A stretch of 64,000 nt of DNA from Xenorhabdus cabanillasii (GCF_003386665.1 NZ_QTUB01000001.1:992001-1056000), one strand, 5' to 3'. Shown: positions 41,415 to 53,016, counted from the stretch's first letter. Notes: a model not told the origin generated them from the sequence alone. A program made the numbers and translations.

Positions 41415-44400
41415 ATGATTAAAGCAACGCTTACAGTAGAAAGTATCTGGAAAGCCGATCTCAAAACACATAAAAATAGTACCAGCTACAATGAATATAG
41501 AACGGTGTGTATTCAGGGGCCAATATCAATTGCTAAACTTTCTACTGCAGCAGAGAAAGTTCTAGCGCGTCACAGTGCTTTTTCTATTAAATATATGTAT
41601 GAAGATGATGGATTATGGATTGAAAATAGTTATCCTATTTCTGCTAAGGACATCTGTGTCATTAAAGCTACTTCAGAAAAACAGGCACAATATCTGTTAG
41701 AGGAATTTATTTATAAAGCCTTTGATATTCAGTTAAGTCCATTATATCGATTCACCATAATACACTGCGAAGAAAATGAAAAGGTGTTTGTGAACTTGAC
41801 TGCACATCATACCATCGTTGATGGATGGTCTTTCTCTATATTTTTTTAAAGAGCTGGCTGAAGAGTACAAGAAAGACCATAATACCGAGAAAATTCAGCT
41901 GCAAGTTGGAACCAGAGATTTCAGAAAGGCAGCTCAAGCTGAACTTGATAGTCTCGTGAACGGAAATATTAAAGAGTCTCTTGACTACTGGAAACTACAA
42001 CACCACGTTATTGCTGATAATTTAAAGCTTCCTACTGATTATATACGTAAATCTTCGATAGAGCAGGAAGGTTCATCTATTGAATTTGTATTGAATAATG
42101 ATATTTCACAACAAATTAGAGAACTATCATCTAAAAAAAATATTTCTGTCTATACCATTTTCATGGCCTTATATTCTGCCCTGCTATACAGATATACAGA
42201 ACAAAGCGAAATCAATATAGGAGTACCGGTGCTGAATAGGCACAATCTTGAAGACATGTCAGTGATTGGGTGTTTTGTAAATACCCTAGCATTGCATTTC
42301 GAATTCAGCCAAGAAATCAATTTCCGAAATATACTAGAAATGACAAGCATAAAATTGAATGAAGCATTATTGCACCAGAGAGTGCCATTTCCATTACTTG
42401 TCAAGGAACTAAATATCAAGACTGATCCTAGTGTAAATCCCCTTTTTCAGACTATGCTCACTTGGCTTGGTAAAGACAGTATTATTGATTTTGGAGAGGG
42501 GCTATCTACAAAAGATATTCACATAAAACGCCGACATGTAAAATTTGATCTCCTTGTCAACATTCGGGAACAACATAGTGGACAGTTCATTCTGGATATT
42601 GAATATAATTGTGCTGTTTTTAAAAATTCAACCATCAATCGTATTTTCAATCATTTTGAAACCCTGTCAGCGTCAATCCTGAGTGATGTAGATGCACCGA
42701 TCAACCACGCTGAGCTTCTCTCTGTTAACGAGCGTCAGGAAATACTGGCCTGGAACGCCACGAAAAAAACTTATCCAAAAACGAATGTTCTGGAAATGAT
42801 CATCTCTATTATGAAAGAACGTAGCTCGTCAGTTGCGTTGGAATTCGGTAATAGTACTCTCACTTACGGAAGGCTTAATTCTCTGACATCAGACATTGCT
42901 CAATGGCTATTTGCTAAAACTAAAAGCGAGTTCATCGGTGTTATTATGGAAAGATCCTTCGATATGACTATCGCTCTGTTAGCCATCATGAGGTCAGGTA
43001 AAGCTTGGGTGCCGATCGATCCAGAATATCCTCAAGATCGTATTGATTATATGATTCAGGATTCTGGTGTAGAATTAATCCTTACGCAGGATAAATTCTT
43101 TGGAAAGCTAAAAAACTTTCGCGGAGAAGCCATAACACTTGAAAAAGCTTTAAACGATGTACCTGATTCTGATTCCAGTGGCCCCTCAATAAACCTGACG
43201 CCGGATAGCAGAGCCTACATGATTTATACGTCTGGCTCAACAGGCAAACCAAAAGGAGTTATTAATACTCACAAAGGTATGTTCAACCGACTCTACTGGA
43301 TGCAGGAACAATACAGATTAACGCCAAAAGACCGTGTTCTTCAGAAGACACCATTCAGTTTTGATGTTTCTGTGTGGGAATTTTTCTGGCCGCTTATGTT
43401 CGGAGCCCGTATTGTCATAGCAACTCCCGGGGGACACAGAGACACTACCTATCTAAAAGATCTAATCGCAGATAAAAGAATAACTATCCTCCATTTTGTT
43501 CCTTCAATGCTCAATGCGTTCCTTAAAGAAGATGATCTCAGCATAAAATGTTCGAGTCTGATCAATGTTTTTTGCAGCGGTGAAGCTCTCTCTGCGGAGA
43601 TAATAAAATCATTTTACTCCCAGCTTTCCTGTAGTCTTCACAATTTATATGGCCCTACTGAAGCTGCGATCGATGTATCTTTCTGGAAATGTGATAAAAA
43701 TTACAGTGGAAATGTTGTTCCTATCGGCAAGCCTATCGCGAATACTCAACTTTTTGTTTTGAACAAAGCCCTTAGAATGCAGCCCGTAGGTATTGCTGGA
43801 GAACTATTTATTTCAGGTGTGCAACTTGCAGAAGGATATAATAATAAACCTGAGCTGACAGATAAGGCCTTTATTGATGTAAGAAGTGAAGATGGCAAAC
43901 ATACTAGGATGTACAAAACCGGAGATTTGGCTCGATATAATTCGAGTGGAAATATTGAATATATTGGAAGAGTAGATCATCAAATTAAACTCAGAGGTTT
44001 CAGAATTGAGCTTGGTGAAATTGAAGCTGTTATTTTAACTGTAAATAAGGTTAGGGAAGCTGCCGTTATTCTTGACGAATCCACTGGAATCAAGAGACTA
44101 GTGGCTTATTTGTCCCTGAATGCCAGTTCCAAAAATAGTAATGAACAATATGAAATATCTAAGATTAAAACCGAAATATCGCAAAAATTGCCCGGATTTA
44201 TGGTTCCGAGTCATTTCGTTTTTATGGAAACACTCCCCCTCTCAGCAAATGGAAAACTAGACCGCCGAGCTCTGCCTGTACCTTTAGCACACCATACTGA
44301 ACCGAAAGAAATTGAGTTCAATAGCGAAAAAGAAGCTTTATTCCATAGAATAATCAGCAAATTAATTCCATCCAGTTCTTTCAACCTTGGTGACAACTTC

Positions 44401-47400
44401 TTTAACATAGGTGGTGATTCGATTCTAGCTCTGAGATTAATCTCAGAACTTAAAAAGAATGCATTAACGCTTACGCTTAGAGATATTTATGAAGCGAGAA
44501 ACATTTCTGAAATGGTTCTAATGGCTTCGGATTTAAATTTCCATCGTGTAAAAAAGATGGAACCTTATTATTTAATTGACTCAGCAGATAAAGCAGTAGT
44601 CAGCAACAAAGGAATTGATGCATGGCCTATGAGTGTTCTGCAAAAAGGGATGGTCTACCATTCTTTACTTCACGAAGAATCATCAGTTTACCATGATATT
44701 TTTTCCTATGAAATTGATGATGCATCTGTAAGTGAACTCACTACAAGAATAGAAAGAGCATTTAAGCGTAACGAACAGCTGCAATGTGTCTTTGATATGA
44801 CAACCTGCAGTGTTCCTATACAGATATGTTTAGCAGAGCCTGTCAAGGACATCACCAGAATCCAGGTCATAGGTGATCTCAACGACCATCTGGTTCACTG
44901 GGAGTATAAGCGCAAACAGGTACCTTTTGATTTTGAATCTGGTCCGCTAGTTCGCTTCACCCTGCACACCGTTGATGAGAGTGTAAAAGCTCTGTCATTG
45001 GATTTCCACCATGCGGTGCTCGATGGCTGGAGTGTAGCCACATTGATTAATGAAATAGTGAACGGTACTGTTGTTGAACCTCAATCAGAAGTTGAAAATC
45101 TAAACAACGGTTATGCAACTTTTGTAGCAGCTGAATCTGAAGCTGTGAATTGCCGGGACAGTGAAGCTTACTGGATGAATACCATCCAACAGGAAACCTG
45201 TAAAGGTTTTGGATTAGATGTTGATGTTCATACAAGCAAATCAGAATCTATTATACTTTCAGATGATTTTGTTCTTACACTGCGTGAACTGAGTAGGAAA
45301 CATTCAGTGCCTTTGAAAACGGTCGCTCTATATTTCCACTGCCTCACCTTGCGTACTGTGAGTGGTCAAAAAAACATTTGCTTTGGTCATGTCGTTAATG
45401 GCCGACTTGAATATGAAGGGGCCGAAAAATCGCTGGGATTGTATCTGAACACTGTTCCATTTATTGTGAAAGAATCGTCTATTTCCGAAAGCGATCTCCT
45501 CAATGATATTTTTAACACCGAAAAGTTCAGCCTTGATCATCGCAGATTTCCACTTGCAAACATGCTGAAAGCAGCTAATCGTGACAACGTCTTTGACGTG
45601 GTATTTAATTTCACCGATTTTCACGCCTATGCTCTTGAAAAGAATTTCATCAGGCGAGCGCGTTACTACGAGCAGACTAACTTTCCGGTGATGCTCCATT
45701 TTGCCCGAGATCCGTTTACCGGGGGCTATTCCGTAACGTTGAATTATCATGACACTGTTAAAAATAGTACATTTGTCAAAGACTATATTTCAAGTTTTAA
45801 CCAGCTACAGATACCGGAAAGGGGGCTTCCAGTACCTGAAGATTTGGTAACCATTTTCCACAACGTCACAAAAAACCACTTCGGGATAGATGATAATTAT
45901 CATTCCCGAGGAGTGGATTCAATCTCCGCACTGCGTATAGCCGCATTGCTCAAAAAAGCTGGTTATTATGCCAAACTTAGAAATATCGTTGAGTCAACTA
46001 GTCTGACAGAATTCTGGGCGTCCATTCAGAATAAAATGGAAGAGCAAACAGATGCTGAAATTCCTCAATTCACATTCGATATCCCTGCCGCCCTGAAGGA
46101 AGATCAGACGGCAGAGGACTATTATCCTCTAACAGACACACAGCTGTTAATGATTGAGGCTTATCACGAGGAAGCAAACTTTTCAACATATCACGACATA
46201 TTTGGGTATGAATTGAGTCTCCGCTGTGTGCCTGAATATATTGAAAATGTTCTGGAGGGACTAATCGCTGCTCATCCAGTACTCCGTACAAGCTTCGTTA
46301 TAAATGAAGGAACCATTCCTCTGCAGAAAGTACATAAAAAAAGCTTTTTGAACCATCAAAATTCAGATTTTAGCCAATCAGATAAACTTAACGCGTATCA
46401 TAAATACCTCCGTTGGTTTGAAGCTGAGAAAGAAAAGCCTTTTGATTTCAGTAAACAGGAACTGGTACGATTCTATAGCCATAAAATTGGAGAGGAACGT
46501 TTCTATCTCACTATCAGCTTCCATCACAGTATTCTGGATGGCTTTAGTCTATCCCAGTTAATCAGGTCGTTTGTGACGGACTACCAAAATTTGCTGAACA
46601 AGAAACCCATTCTGAGAGAAGAATTACCGATACCCACCTTCAGGGAGTATTGTTTGCTCAGTAAGGCTGAATCACTCTCGCATGAGGCAAAAGCTTTCTG
46701 GAAAGAAGTGCTTTTTGAAGAACCTATACTTAAGCTGCCATTTACTTTCAGTGAAAGTGGCCGCAAATGGTCAGAGACGAAAATCACCTTCGAGTCAGAT
46801 CTTTCCCTAGGACTCGCTGATGTAGCCCAGAAATCCGGAGTTTCACTGAAACATCTTCTACAGGCGGTACACTTCACTGTCCTCAAAACTCTTTTTAATA
46901 CTCCTGAGCTGATTTCGAGTATGTTCAGCGGGGGAAGAACGGACTGCCTTCACTCAGAGAAAACCTTAGGTATGTTTTTGAATTTTCTTCCTGTCAGATG
47001 CAACCTTTCAGATTTGACTATCACTGAAGCAGCCCATCAACTCAGGGATTTCGAAAATAGATCTCTTCCTTACAAGCGCTTTTCCTTAAGCGAAATTAAT
47101 TCACTGTCTCGTCATAAGAGTTATCTGACTACATGTTTCAATTTCACCCGATTCTCAAACTATCAGGCAATCTCGAATCCTCAGACGAGCGGAAACGATG
47201 GAAGCCCCTTGGTTCGAACCTTATGGTTTGAGCACACCCACTTTGGCCTGCTCGTTAATGCAGGATTTGATCTTTCCCTTAATGAAATAGTCATCACCCT
47301 AAATGCAAAAAGCAAAGTAATTTCAGAGTTTGAATTGGAGCAGTTAGCACAGATGTACATGAATACGGCACGCGCAGCAGTATCTATTCATAACCTTGAA

Positions 47401-47475
47401 AGCATCACCATCCACTCTCCCAACGTAGATATCAGCTCAGCACGCGAAATAGGAAAAGCATATGAAGCTAATTAA
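41415..47475 (+). CDS. NRPS C-A-T-C-T-C, frameshifted in the first C domain
   Basis: Two frames join into one protein of about 2,020 aa. The condensation domain 1 motif HHTIVDG is followed by a run of seven T (41841-41847) that stops the first frame; with six T it continues as FKELAEEYKK. Next come an A domain (MIYTSGSTGKPKGV near 43.2 kb; pocket D-V-W-H-F-S-L-I-D-K by eye, a serine code like EntF), carrier GGDSILA (44.4 kb), condensation 2 (HHAVLDG, 45.0 kb), carrier RGVDSISA (45.9 kb) and condensation 3 (HHSILDG, 46.5 kb). The second carrier has no A domain of its own and no thioesterase ends the protein. AAAGGAAT precedes the start. Confidence 0.88.
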
Positions 47476-47857
47476 TCCTACTGAGATCCATCCTCCCATA
47501 GGGGAATATTCCCATCAAGCATTGCTCGGAAGTAATAAATCACTGCTTGTTATCTCGGGTCAGATAGGTATGTACCAAGACGGCTCAGTCCCTGACGATC
47601 AATCCCAGCAGTTCAGTTTAGCGCTTAACAACATTCGTATAAATATAGAAGCGCAAAAGCTAAACATACAAGATATTGTCAAAATGACCTTTTACTGGAG
47701 TGGTGAAATATTGGAAGCCAGAAAGCGTAACCACATTTTGAATACATGGCTTGAAGGACATCGACCATGTATGACCATGATGGTAGTCAAGGCATTGGCA
47801 AGATCAGATTTGTTAATTGAAGTTGATGCTCTTGTGATAGGAGTAACACATGATTAG
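47462..47857 (+). CDS. RidA/YjgF-family protein
   Basis: This 131-residue member of the Rid family hydrolyses enamine/imine intermediates such as 2-aminoacrylate. ISGQIGMYQDG near the N-terminus and LARSDLLIEVDALVIG with the substrate-binding Arg near residue 115 are visible. It overlaps the NRPS stop by 14 bases and the hydrolase start by 8 bases, so all three are translationally coupled. In this setting it may process a dehydroalanine-type enamine or imine formed on or after the serine-loading module; that role is inferred. Confidence 0.87.
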   Translation: MKLINPTEIHPPIGEYSHQALLGSNKSLLVISGQIGMYQDGSVPDDQSQQFSLALNNIRINIEAQKLNIQDIVKMTFYWSGEILEARKRNHILNTWLEGHRPCMTMMVVKALARSDLLIEVDALVIGVTHD

Positions 47858-48728
47858 TAACTTCAATGAATTCGGAAATTCGACAATTCACACTCACACG
47901 TCATCTGATGGCTATACGCTTCATTATCGTTCCTGGGGCAATGAGTGTGCAAAAGACATCATTGTAATGTTACATGGCGGCGTGAGTCATTCGGGATGGC
48001 AGTATCCGCTAGGGAATAGCTTTACTAATCGTTCTCCATACCGCTTTGTGGCTCTAGACCGTAGAGGGTCTGGGCTGAACGCCGAGAAAAGAGGGCATAT
48101 TGTATCTGTTCAGCAGGAGCTGAACGATGTAGCCTCTCTACTATTAGATCTTGTGCAAAACGGAGCCAAAATACATTTGGCCGGTTGGTGCTTCGGCGGT
48201 CAAATTGCTGCACTGGTTGCAGCGCAGTCTGAACTTAAGGGCAAGATTTCCAATCTGATTATGATCACTCCGGGTTTCTGGTTTACAGAGCGTTATGGCG
48301 ATATTCTTGTTAGGACAACCCATAGCGTCAAACAGGTGCTGAGTAATATTAACTACGAGTTATCCCATGATATTGATTATTTTCCGGTGCCATTGGCAGT
48401 AGAAGACTTTACTGATGATCCAGACCTTCAGAACGCTCTGATATCAGATTGTCTACTTTTAAGGAATGTCACTCTGAACACCATTGATGTGTGGCAGGAG
48501 CTTGCCGATCTGTCCCGAACTGATCTAATTTCTTCGTCAAGAGGAATACCGGTCATGTGCATTCTTGCCAATCGGGATCGACTTGTTGATAACCATGCTG
48601 TCGCTGAATATTTGATTAGTAGGTATGGAAAAGAAAATACAGACGTTATTTGGCTGGATGGACCTCACGCCATTCAGTTTTCTGAGGCAGATCGGATAGT
48701 AAAATATATCTGTTCTTTTCTGCGGTAA
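47850..48728 (+). CDS. alpha/beta hydrolase with cysteine nucleophile
   Basis: This 292-residue alpha/beta-hydrolase has the HGG oxyanion segment VMLHGGVSHSGW near residue 42. The nucleophile elbow is HLAGWCFGGQIAAL, with Cys114 where most members have Ser. The acid is likely in LANRDRLVD and the histidine in LDGPHAIQFS. The NRPS lacks a thioesterase domain, so this protein is the candidate release or editing enzyme. Cysteine elbows occur in some thioesterases that make strained rings and in dienelactone hydrolases. It overlaps the RidA gene by 8 bases. Confidence 0.82.
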   Translation: MISNFNEFGNSTIHTHTSSDGYTLHYRSWGNECAKDIIVMLHGGVSHSGWQYPLGNSFTNRSPYRFVALDRRGSGLNAEKRGHIVSVQQELNDVASLLLDLVQNGAKIHLAGWCFGGQIAALVAAQSELKGKISNLIMITPGFWFTERYGDILVRTTHSVKQVLSNINYELSHDIDYFPVPLAVEDFTDDPDLQNALISDCLLLRNVTLNTIDVWQELADLSRTDLISSSRGIPVMCILANRDRLVDNHAVAEYLISRYGKENTDVIWLDGPHAIQFSEADRIVKYICSFLR

Positions 48729-48777
48729 GAATATCAATAGCTGGCCATTGTGCCAGCTATTTAAAACAGGTGATAAT

Positions 48778-49956
48778 ATGGAAAAATTAGGAATCAGGGA
48801 ATTAATCCTTTATTCAGTTAGTGTTTTGACAATAACAGGTACGACAATTATAGCGCCTTCACTTCCTGAATTTAACTTTCAAAATTTATTTTCAGGAATT
48901 AAGGCCGATTTTCTTTATCGTGTAACTCTAACTTTACCGGCTTTTTCAACCGCGCTGACAGGCCTATTACTCGCCATTCTAAAGAATGTTCCTAATAGAA
49001 GAAATCTTTTGATTGTTGGACTTTTATCTTATGCATTTTTTGGGAGTATGGGTTATTTTACGAATGATGTCATTAAACTTATTATTTCTAGGTTTTTTCT
49101 CGGTGTCTCAATTGCTATTCTAATGTACAGCGTAACATTTTTTCTGGCTGAAGGTGATAATCTTAAAGATATACGTAAAAAATTCTACGATCAGTCAGCT
49201 TTCATGGGAGGCGCAAACATATTCGTTTCATTAATTAGCGGATTTTTGGCGACTATGGAATGGAAATATCCTTTCTTTATTTACTTAGTTTCATTAGTCT
49301 TAATACCGGGTGTAATCATAACCCTGAATAAAACGCCTCTAAGAGCAGGATTCCTGCCTCAGAATGTTGAGAAAAAGCCTAAAAATCCACCGACTAGAAC
49401 AGTGTTACCCCTAGTCTTTTGTGTGTTAGCATTTTTAAATATGGCCATCTATTTTACGATACCGTCGCTTCTACCCTATTACATCATGGATATTAACTCT
49501 AAAGTCTTGCCTCCTGTTGGTATTTACCTTTCTTTTGTTTGTGGCATATGGTGTTTATCTTCTCTATATTTTGGTCGCAGTAGAATTTTCGCCAAAGATT
49601 TCACATCTGTAATTTTTGGTTTTATAATCTTGGGGCTAGGACTATTCATTCTTGGTAACAGCCATTCTACTTGGATGATTTTTATTTCGTTATTTTTCAT
49701 TGGAGCTGGATTGGGGTTAAACGTCCCAGGATTTAACATTTTAATTATTTCGGCATCCGATGAACGTTCTCTACGATTTATTATACCTATATTAATAACC
49801 GCAATATATCTGGGCCAATTTCTCGCGCCTACTTTAGCAGAACCAATCATTGATATATTAGGTCTATCTCTGACTTTCAAAGTCTATGGAATCATTTCGA
49901 GTGTGATCGCTATATCTGGATTCACACTCTGGAAGTGGAATTTGTTGAGAATGTAG
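48778..49956 (+). CDS. MFS transporter, probable product exporter
   Basis: This 392-residue, 12-helix major facilitator protein has the family loop-like segments LTGLLLAILKNVPNRRNLLI after helix 2 and SRFFLGVSIAILMYS at helix 4. ATG 48778 is preferred, preceded by CAGGTGATAAT. As the last gene of the NRPS row, 49 bases after the hydrolase, it is the likely exporter of the peptide or a self-resistance pump. Confidence 0.82.
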   Translation: MEKLGIRELILYSVSVLTITGTTIIAPSLPEFNFQNLFSGIKADFLYRVTLTLPAFSTALTGLLLAILKNVPNRRNLLIVGLLSYAFFGSMGYFTNDVIKLIISRFFLGVSIAILMYSVTFFLAEGDNLKDIRKKFYDQSAFMGGANIFVSLISGFLATMEWKYPFFIYLVSLVLIPGVIITLNKTPLRAGFLPQNVEKKPKNPPTRTVLPLVFCVLAFLNMAIYFTIPSLLPYYIMDINSKVLPPVGIYLSFVCGIWCLSSLYFGRSRIFAKDFTSVIFGFIILGLGLFILGNSHSTWMIFISLFFIGAGLGLNVPGFNILIISASDERSLRFIIPILITAIYLGQFLAPTLAEPIIDILGLSLTFKVYGIISSVIAISGFTLWKWNLLRM

Positions 49957-49958
49957 CC

Positions 49959-50144
49959 TTAAAAAATGCTGCTGATTAACCCAGGTGGTGAAATGACAAT
50001 TAATTCTTTCTGGGGAATTATTTCCTTATGGAAGCGTTTGTTCTCATGCCAGCCACACACAGCGCTATCCCCGTTGACCTCAATAACCGTCATTTCTTTT
50101 TTTTTGAGGTCATTTTTCATTACTACAGTGCTACCAACTATCAT
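49959..50144 (-). CDS. YodC/DUF2158-family small protein
   Basis: This 61-residue protein has the YodC-like pattern VGSTVVMKNDLKKKEMTVIE, then AVCGWHENKRFHKEII, a small SH3-like barrel of unknown function. A strong GGAGG lies 5 bases before the start. It is convergent with the MFS gene, with only 2 bases between their stops. Confidence 0.75.
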   Translation of the reverse strand: MIVGSTVVMKNDLKKKEMTVIEVNGDSAVCGWHENKRFHKEIIPQKELIVISPPGLISSIF

Positions 50145-50159
50145 ATAGCCTCCGGAAAA

Positions 50160-50645
50160 GTAAAAAGCGAAAAGTGAGTTACTAATCTCTTCATGTTGCG
50201 AGGATATCTTATTTTTAGTGATTATTAGATAATAGTAGAATTTTTTTTAATTTTTAACGAAAATTTCTAATGAAAAGGTCGCCAGCATCAGTGAATAACC
50301 ATCTTATTTTCACCCTTTTCCAGATCCGGACGAGTGTGATTCATTTACTACAATTCAGCTTTAATATCTCGGCTGATGCAGAAATATGGAGAAAGTCTGG
50401 GAGCTAAAGAAAAAGCGGGAATTTTTATCAGTAAAATGCCCCCATAACATGGCAAGAGGCCATTATTCCTTTAATAATGAAGGGAAAGAGACTGACTTGG
50501 ATGCAATGTTCGAAGACCTGAAATTAAGCTGACAAAATTTTGGGCGGTTTCGGCTTACACCCCCAGAACAACGAAGGCCATAGCTATAAAAATTGAGACT
50601 AAAAATTTATCATCGACGCAGCAGTAAAGTTCTTCTAAATTATAC
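50160..50645. other. gap without a recognised gene
   Basis: This stretch between the small DUF2158 gene and the zinc-ribbon gene has only a 27-codon reading frame at 50449-50532 with plausible composition but no ribosome-binding site or recognised family. Confidence 0.35.
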
Positions 50646-51095
50646 ATGCCTGAGGATCTCCACTATTTTGTTTTCTTTAGTAAAAACTTTGCTCGTGCCT
50701 CAGGCACTTTAGTTCCCTTCTTAAGCGAAGCTCAGGTTAATTTAATCAACATACTGATGCAAGTTCAGGGGTATGAATATGGTTTTTTTACGGTATTAGG
50801 TGTCCGCCCTTTATCACAACGCGGTAACCCGAAAAGCACATCCATTTATGTCGTGCGGTGCCGATGTGGTAAATACGCCGTCAGATCACTCAGGGCCATC
50901 AGAAACCCGGCGAATATGAATGATATGTGTGAGCATTGTCGTCACCTGTACAACATGAGGCGCAGAAACCACTTTCTTACTGAAGGGAAGGATGTTGATT
51001 TGTCAGAATTAACCGGCATTACCGATAAAAAGCCCCTGGACATTAAAGAATACAGGAAGGGTATTACACTTGAGTATAAGTCTCTGGACACGTAA
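50646..51095 (+). CDS. hypothetical zinc-ribbon protein
   Basis: This 149-residue protein has a four-cysteine cluster (VRCRCGKYAVRSLRAI followed by MCEHCRHLY) like the zinc ribbons of plasmid and phage proteins. The rest is not recognised. It lies at the edge of the integrative element, just before the repeat with the structured leader, and probably belongs to that element. Role unknown; DNA or RNA binding is only a guess. Confidence 0.5.
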   Translation: MPEDLHYFVFFSKNFARASGTLVPFLSEAQVNLINILMQVQGYEYGFFTVLGVRPLSQRGNPKSTSIYVVRCRCGKYAVRSLRAIRNPANMNDMCEHCRHLYNMRRRNHFLTEGKDVDLSELTGITDKKPLDIKEYRKGITLEYKSLDT

Positions 51096-51179
51096 AAATC
51101 GTGGGGCAGAGATCATCGCACTGACATTGACCCGGTTTGATGCACACGCTACCATCGAAATGTAATTATCAGTGATCTG

Positions 51180-51340
51180 TTCGCCTGTGAGGATCACCCA
51201 TGCGATGGCGAAACAAAGCTCCCGTAGCCTGCAAGGGAGCGCATTACTTTGCGGTACATCTGCGCACTTTTGGAAGCAGATATCGTCAGACAATAGCCCA
51301 CCGTCCGACGATGAAAGTTATCCGGTGTCATTCACGACCG
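51180..51340 (+). other. multi-hairpin element, copy 2
   Basis: Three hairpins in a row: GCTCCC/GGGAGC (51218-51223, 51235-51240) around GTAGCCTGCAA; CGCA/TGCG (51240-51243, 51250-51253); and ATCTGC/GCAGAT (51258-51263, 51276-51281) around GCACTTTTGGAA. A fourth, CCGGT/ACCGG, follows near 51321-51341. The same layout occurs at 59.1 kb (same strand) and 24.5 kb (inverted). Confidence 0.55.
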
Positions 51341-51880
51341 GCTTATCACGCAATACGAACAACGCAGGCTTTGCGTTGTCCCGAATACCGACGATAAACG
51401 TCCTGAATGTTGTGCGGCGTCACTTGAGTAAAAGCAGCGCGATTACCAAGTGACGCCGCTAAGCGGCTAACGTCCAGAGCACGTCCGGCCTGCCTTTACG
51501 ACCCATTTGATCCCCGTATTACTCAAAGTCACCCGTTGTTACGGGTCTTGTTCTGTCTGAATCGACTTGCTTCGTTTGTTTTTTAACCCACTGCCTGACA
51601 ACAGGCTGATACCGAAAAAAGGAGAAATTCCCCACGTCACGATAATGAGGCGTTCACCCTGATTGAATCAGGCTCTGAACGGGGAGCATGTCATCGCTGT
51701 GCTGAGCACGTCGCGAGCTCCTGCAAAAACTCAACACAACCTCGCCCTTGCTACACATTGTCTGACGCACCACGGAACGGTGAACCTGAACCGACACGCA
51801 GGGATTTGTTTAAAAATGAATAAAATAAAAGCAAATGCTCAGGAGATGCGAGGATGGCGCAGAAATCGACACGTTCTAAA
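51180..51880 (+). repeat. integrase-leader repeat (partner of 23.9-24.65 kb)
   Basis: This is the complete copy of the inverted repeat. It runs from the hairpin element through GTGCGGCGTCACTTG and CTCCTGCAAAAACTCAACAC to the integrase start. The stretch holds several short inverted repeats but no protein-like frame before 51854. Confidence 0.72.
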
Positions 51881-52771
51881 ATCGAACGGTTCAGAAAAGA
51901 ATTTATGACCCATGCCCGGCAAGCGGGCGGGAGTTTTGCGACGGTGGCGGATCGTGAGCGGATTGCCCGGCAGTTTCTTCACTTTCTGAAAGACAAGGGC
52001 ATTAAGCTCCGGCAGATGGACAGCCTCAAAACAAAATATATCGAGCACTACATTACACAGAGAAAGGCTGGCCCTATCAGCCACCGAACCCTGCAAAATG
52101 AGATGGCGGCACTGCGAACCATTTTAGCGCAGGCCGGGAAACACAAGCTGGCAGCAGCCGATAATCCGCGATTGAGCAACCGGGCACTGGGGATTGCCGA
52201 TATAGATCGCAGGGGAACAAAAATGGCATTAACCCCGGCAGAATTTCAGGCGGCTTTTCAGCAGGTCGAGCAAAGAGATCGGGGAGTGGCCGCAGTGATG
52301 CAGCTGGAGTATGTATTGGGACTGCGCACCAAAGAAGCGGTGGAAGCTTACAAATCCTTAGCTACATGGAAAAAAGCGCTGGAGAATGGTCACACCTCTG
52401 TGCGGGTGGTGTTTGGCACCAAAGGAGGGCGGCCGAGGCAGACGGTTATTCTGGATCGGAAGGCGCTGCAACAGGCTATTGACTATGCGGAGCGAGCAAA
52501 GGCAGAACGCAGTGGAAAGTTGATTAATAAGCCCACGCTTCATCAGGCGATAGATCGTTACCGTTATGTGGTCAGACGTGCCGGACTGGTGGGTAAACAA
52601 GCGCCACACAGCATGCGCTACCATTTTGCACAGCAATCTGGCGCACATTATAAAGCACAGGGTTTTAGTGAGCGGGAAGCGCTGGCACTGGTGTCAATGG
52701 ATTTAGGGCATGGTGATGGGCGGGGGCGTTATATTCGGCAGGTGTATTACCAGAATATTGAGGGTGAATAA
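51854..52771 (+). CDS. tyrosine recombinase/integrase of an integrative element
   Basis: This 305-residue integrase-domain protein has an N-terminal SAM-like core-binding region (residues 15-95, FRKEFMTHARQAGGSFATVA...). The catalytic residues appear as Arg in YVLGLRTKEAVEAY, His-x-x-Arg in APHSMRYHFAQQSG, His in SMDLGHGDGRGR, and Tyr in YIRQVYYQN. It resembles the integrase-domain proteins of plasmid-like integrative elements. The 23.9 kb repeat keeps only its first dozen codons, inverted. It could catalyse excision or recombination of element copies. Confidence 0.85.
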   Translation: MAQKSTRSKIERFRKEFMTHARQAGGSFATVADRERIARQFLHFLKDKGIKLRQMDSLKTKYIEHYITQRKAGPISHRTLQNEMAALRTILAQAGKHKLAAADNPRLSNRALGIADIDRRGTKMALTPAEFQAAFQQVEQRDRGVAAVMQLEYVLGLRTKEAVEAYKSLATWKKALENGHTSVRVVFGTKGGRPRQTVILDRKALQQAIDYAERAKAERSGKLINKPTLHQAIDRYRYVVRRAGLVGKQAPHSMRYHFAQQSGAHYKAQGFSEREALALVSMDLGHGDGRGRYIRQVYYQNIEGE

Positions 52772-53016
52772 TAGTTGTATTAATTCACGCGAGATCTGAT
52801 GCGTTCACTGATCTTAACTCACAGCCAGAAGCGGGCATATCAAAATTTCCATTTTATCGGTCTTACCTAGGAGTGACTTAAGCATTCAGATTATTCTGTC
52901 TAGTTCTGCTGGCTGTTCAGCCACTAGCCTAGTAGACTGGTGAACGCATAACTCAGCTAAAAATTAATCTTACGTTTAATCAACAATGACACAGCCAAAT
53001 TAGATACGGATTGACC
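52772..53016. other. short gap after the integrase gene
   Basis: I recognise no gene, tRNA-like end or attachment-site repeat in these 245 bases. Confidence 0.3.

Noticed and set aside
41818..41849. Separate start for a second NRPS protein
   Set aside because: The apparent start lies inside the HHxxxDG motif; the two frames fit one condensation domain interrupted at a T run, so they are parts of one gene.
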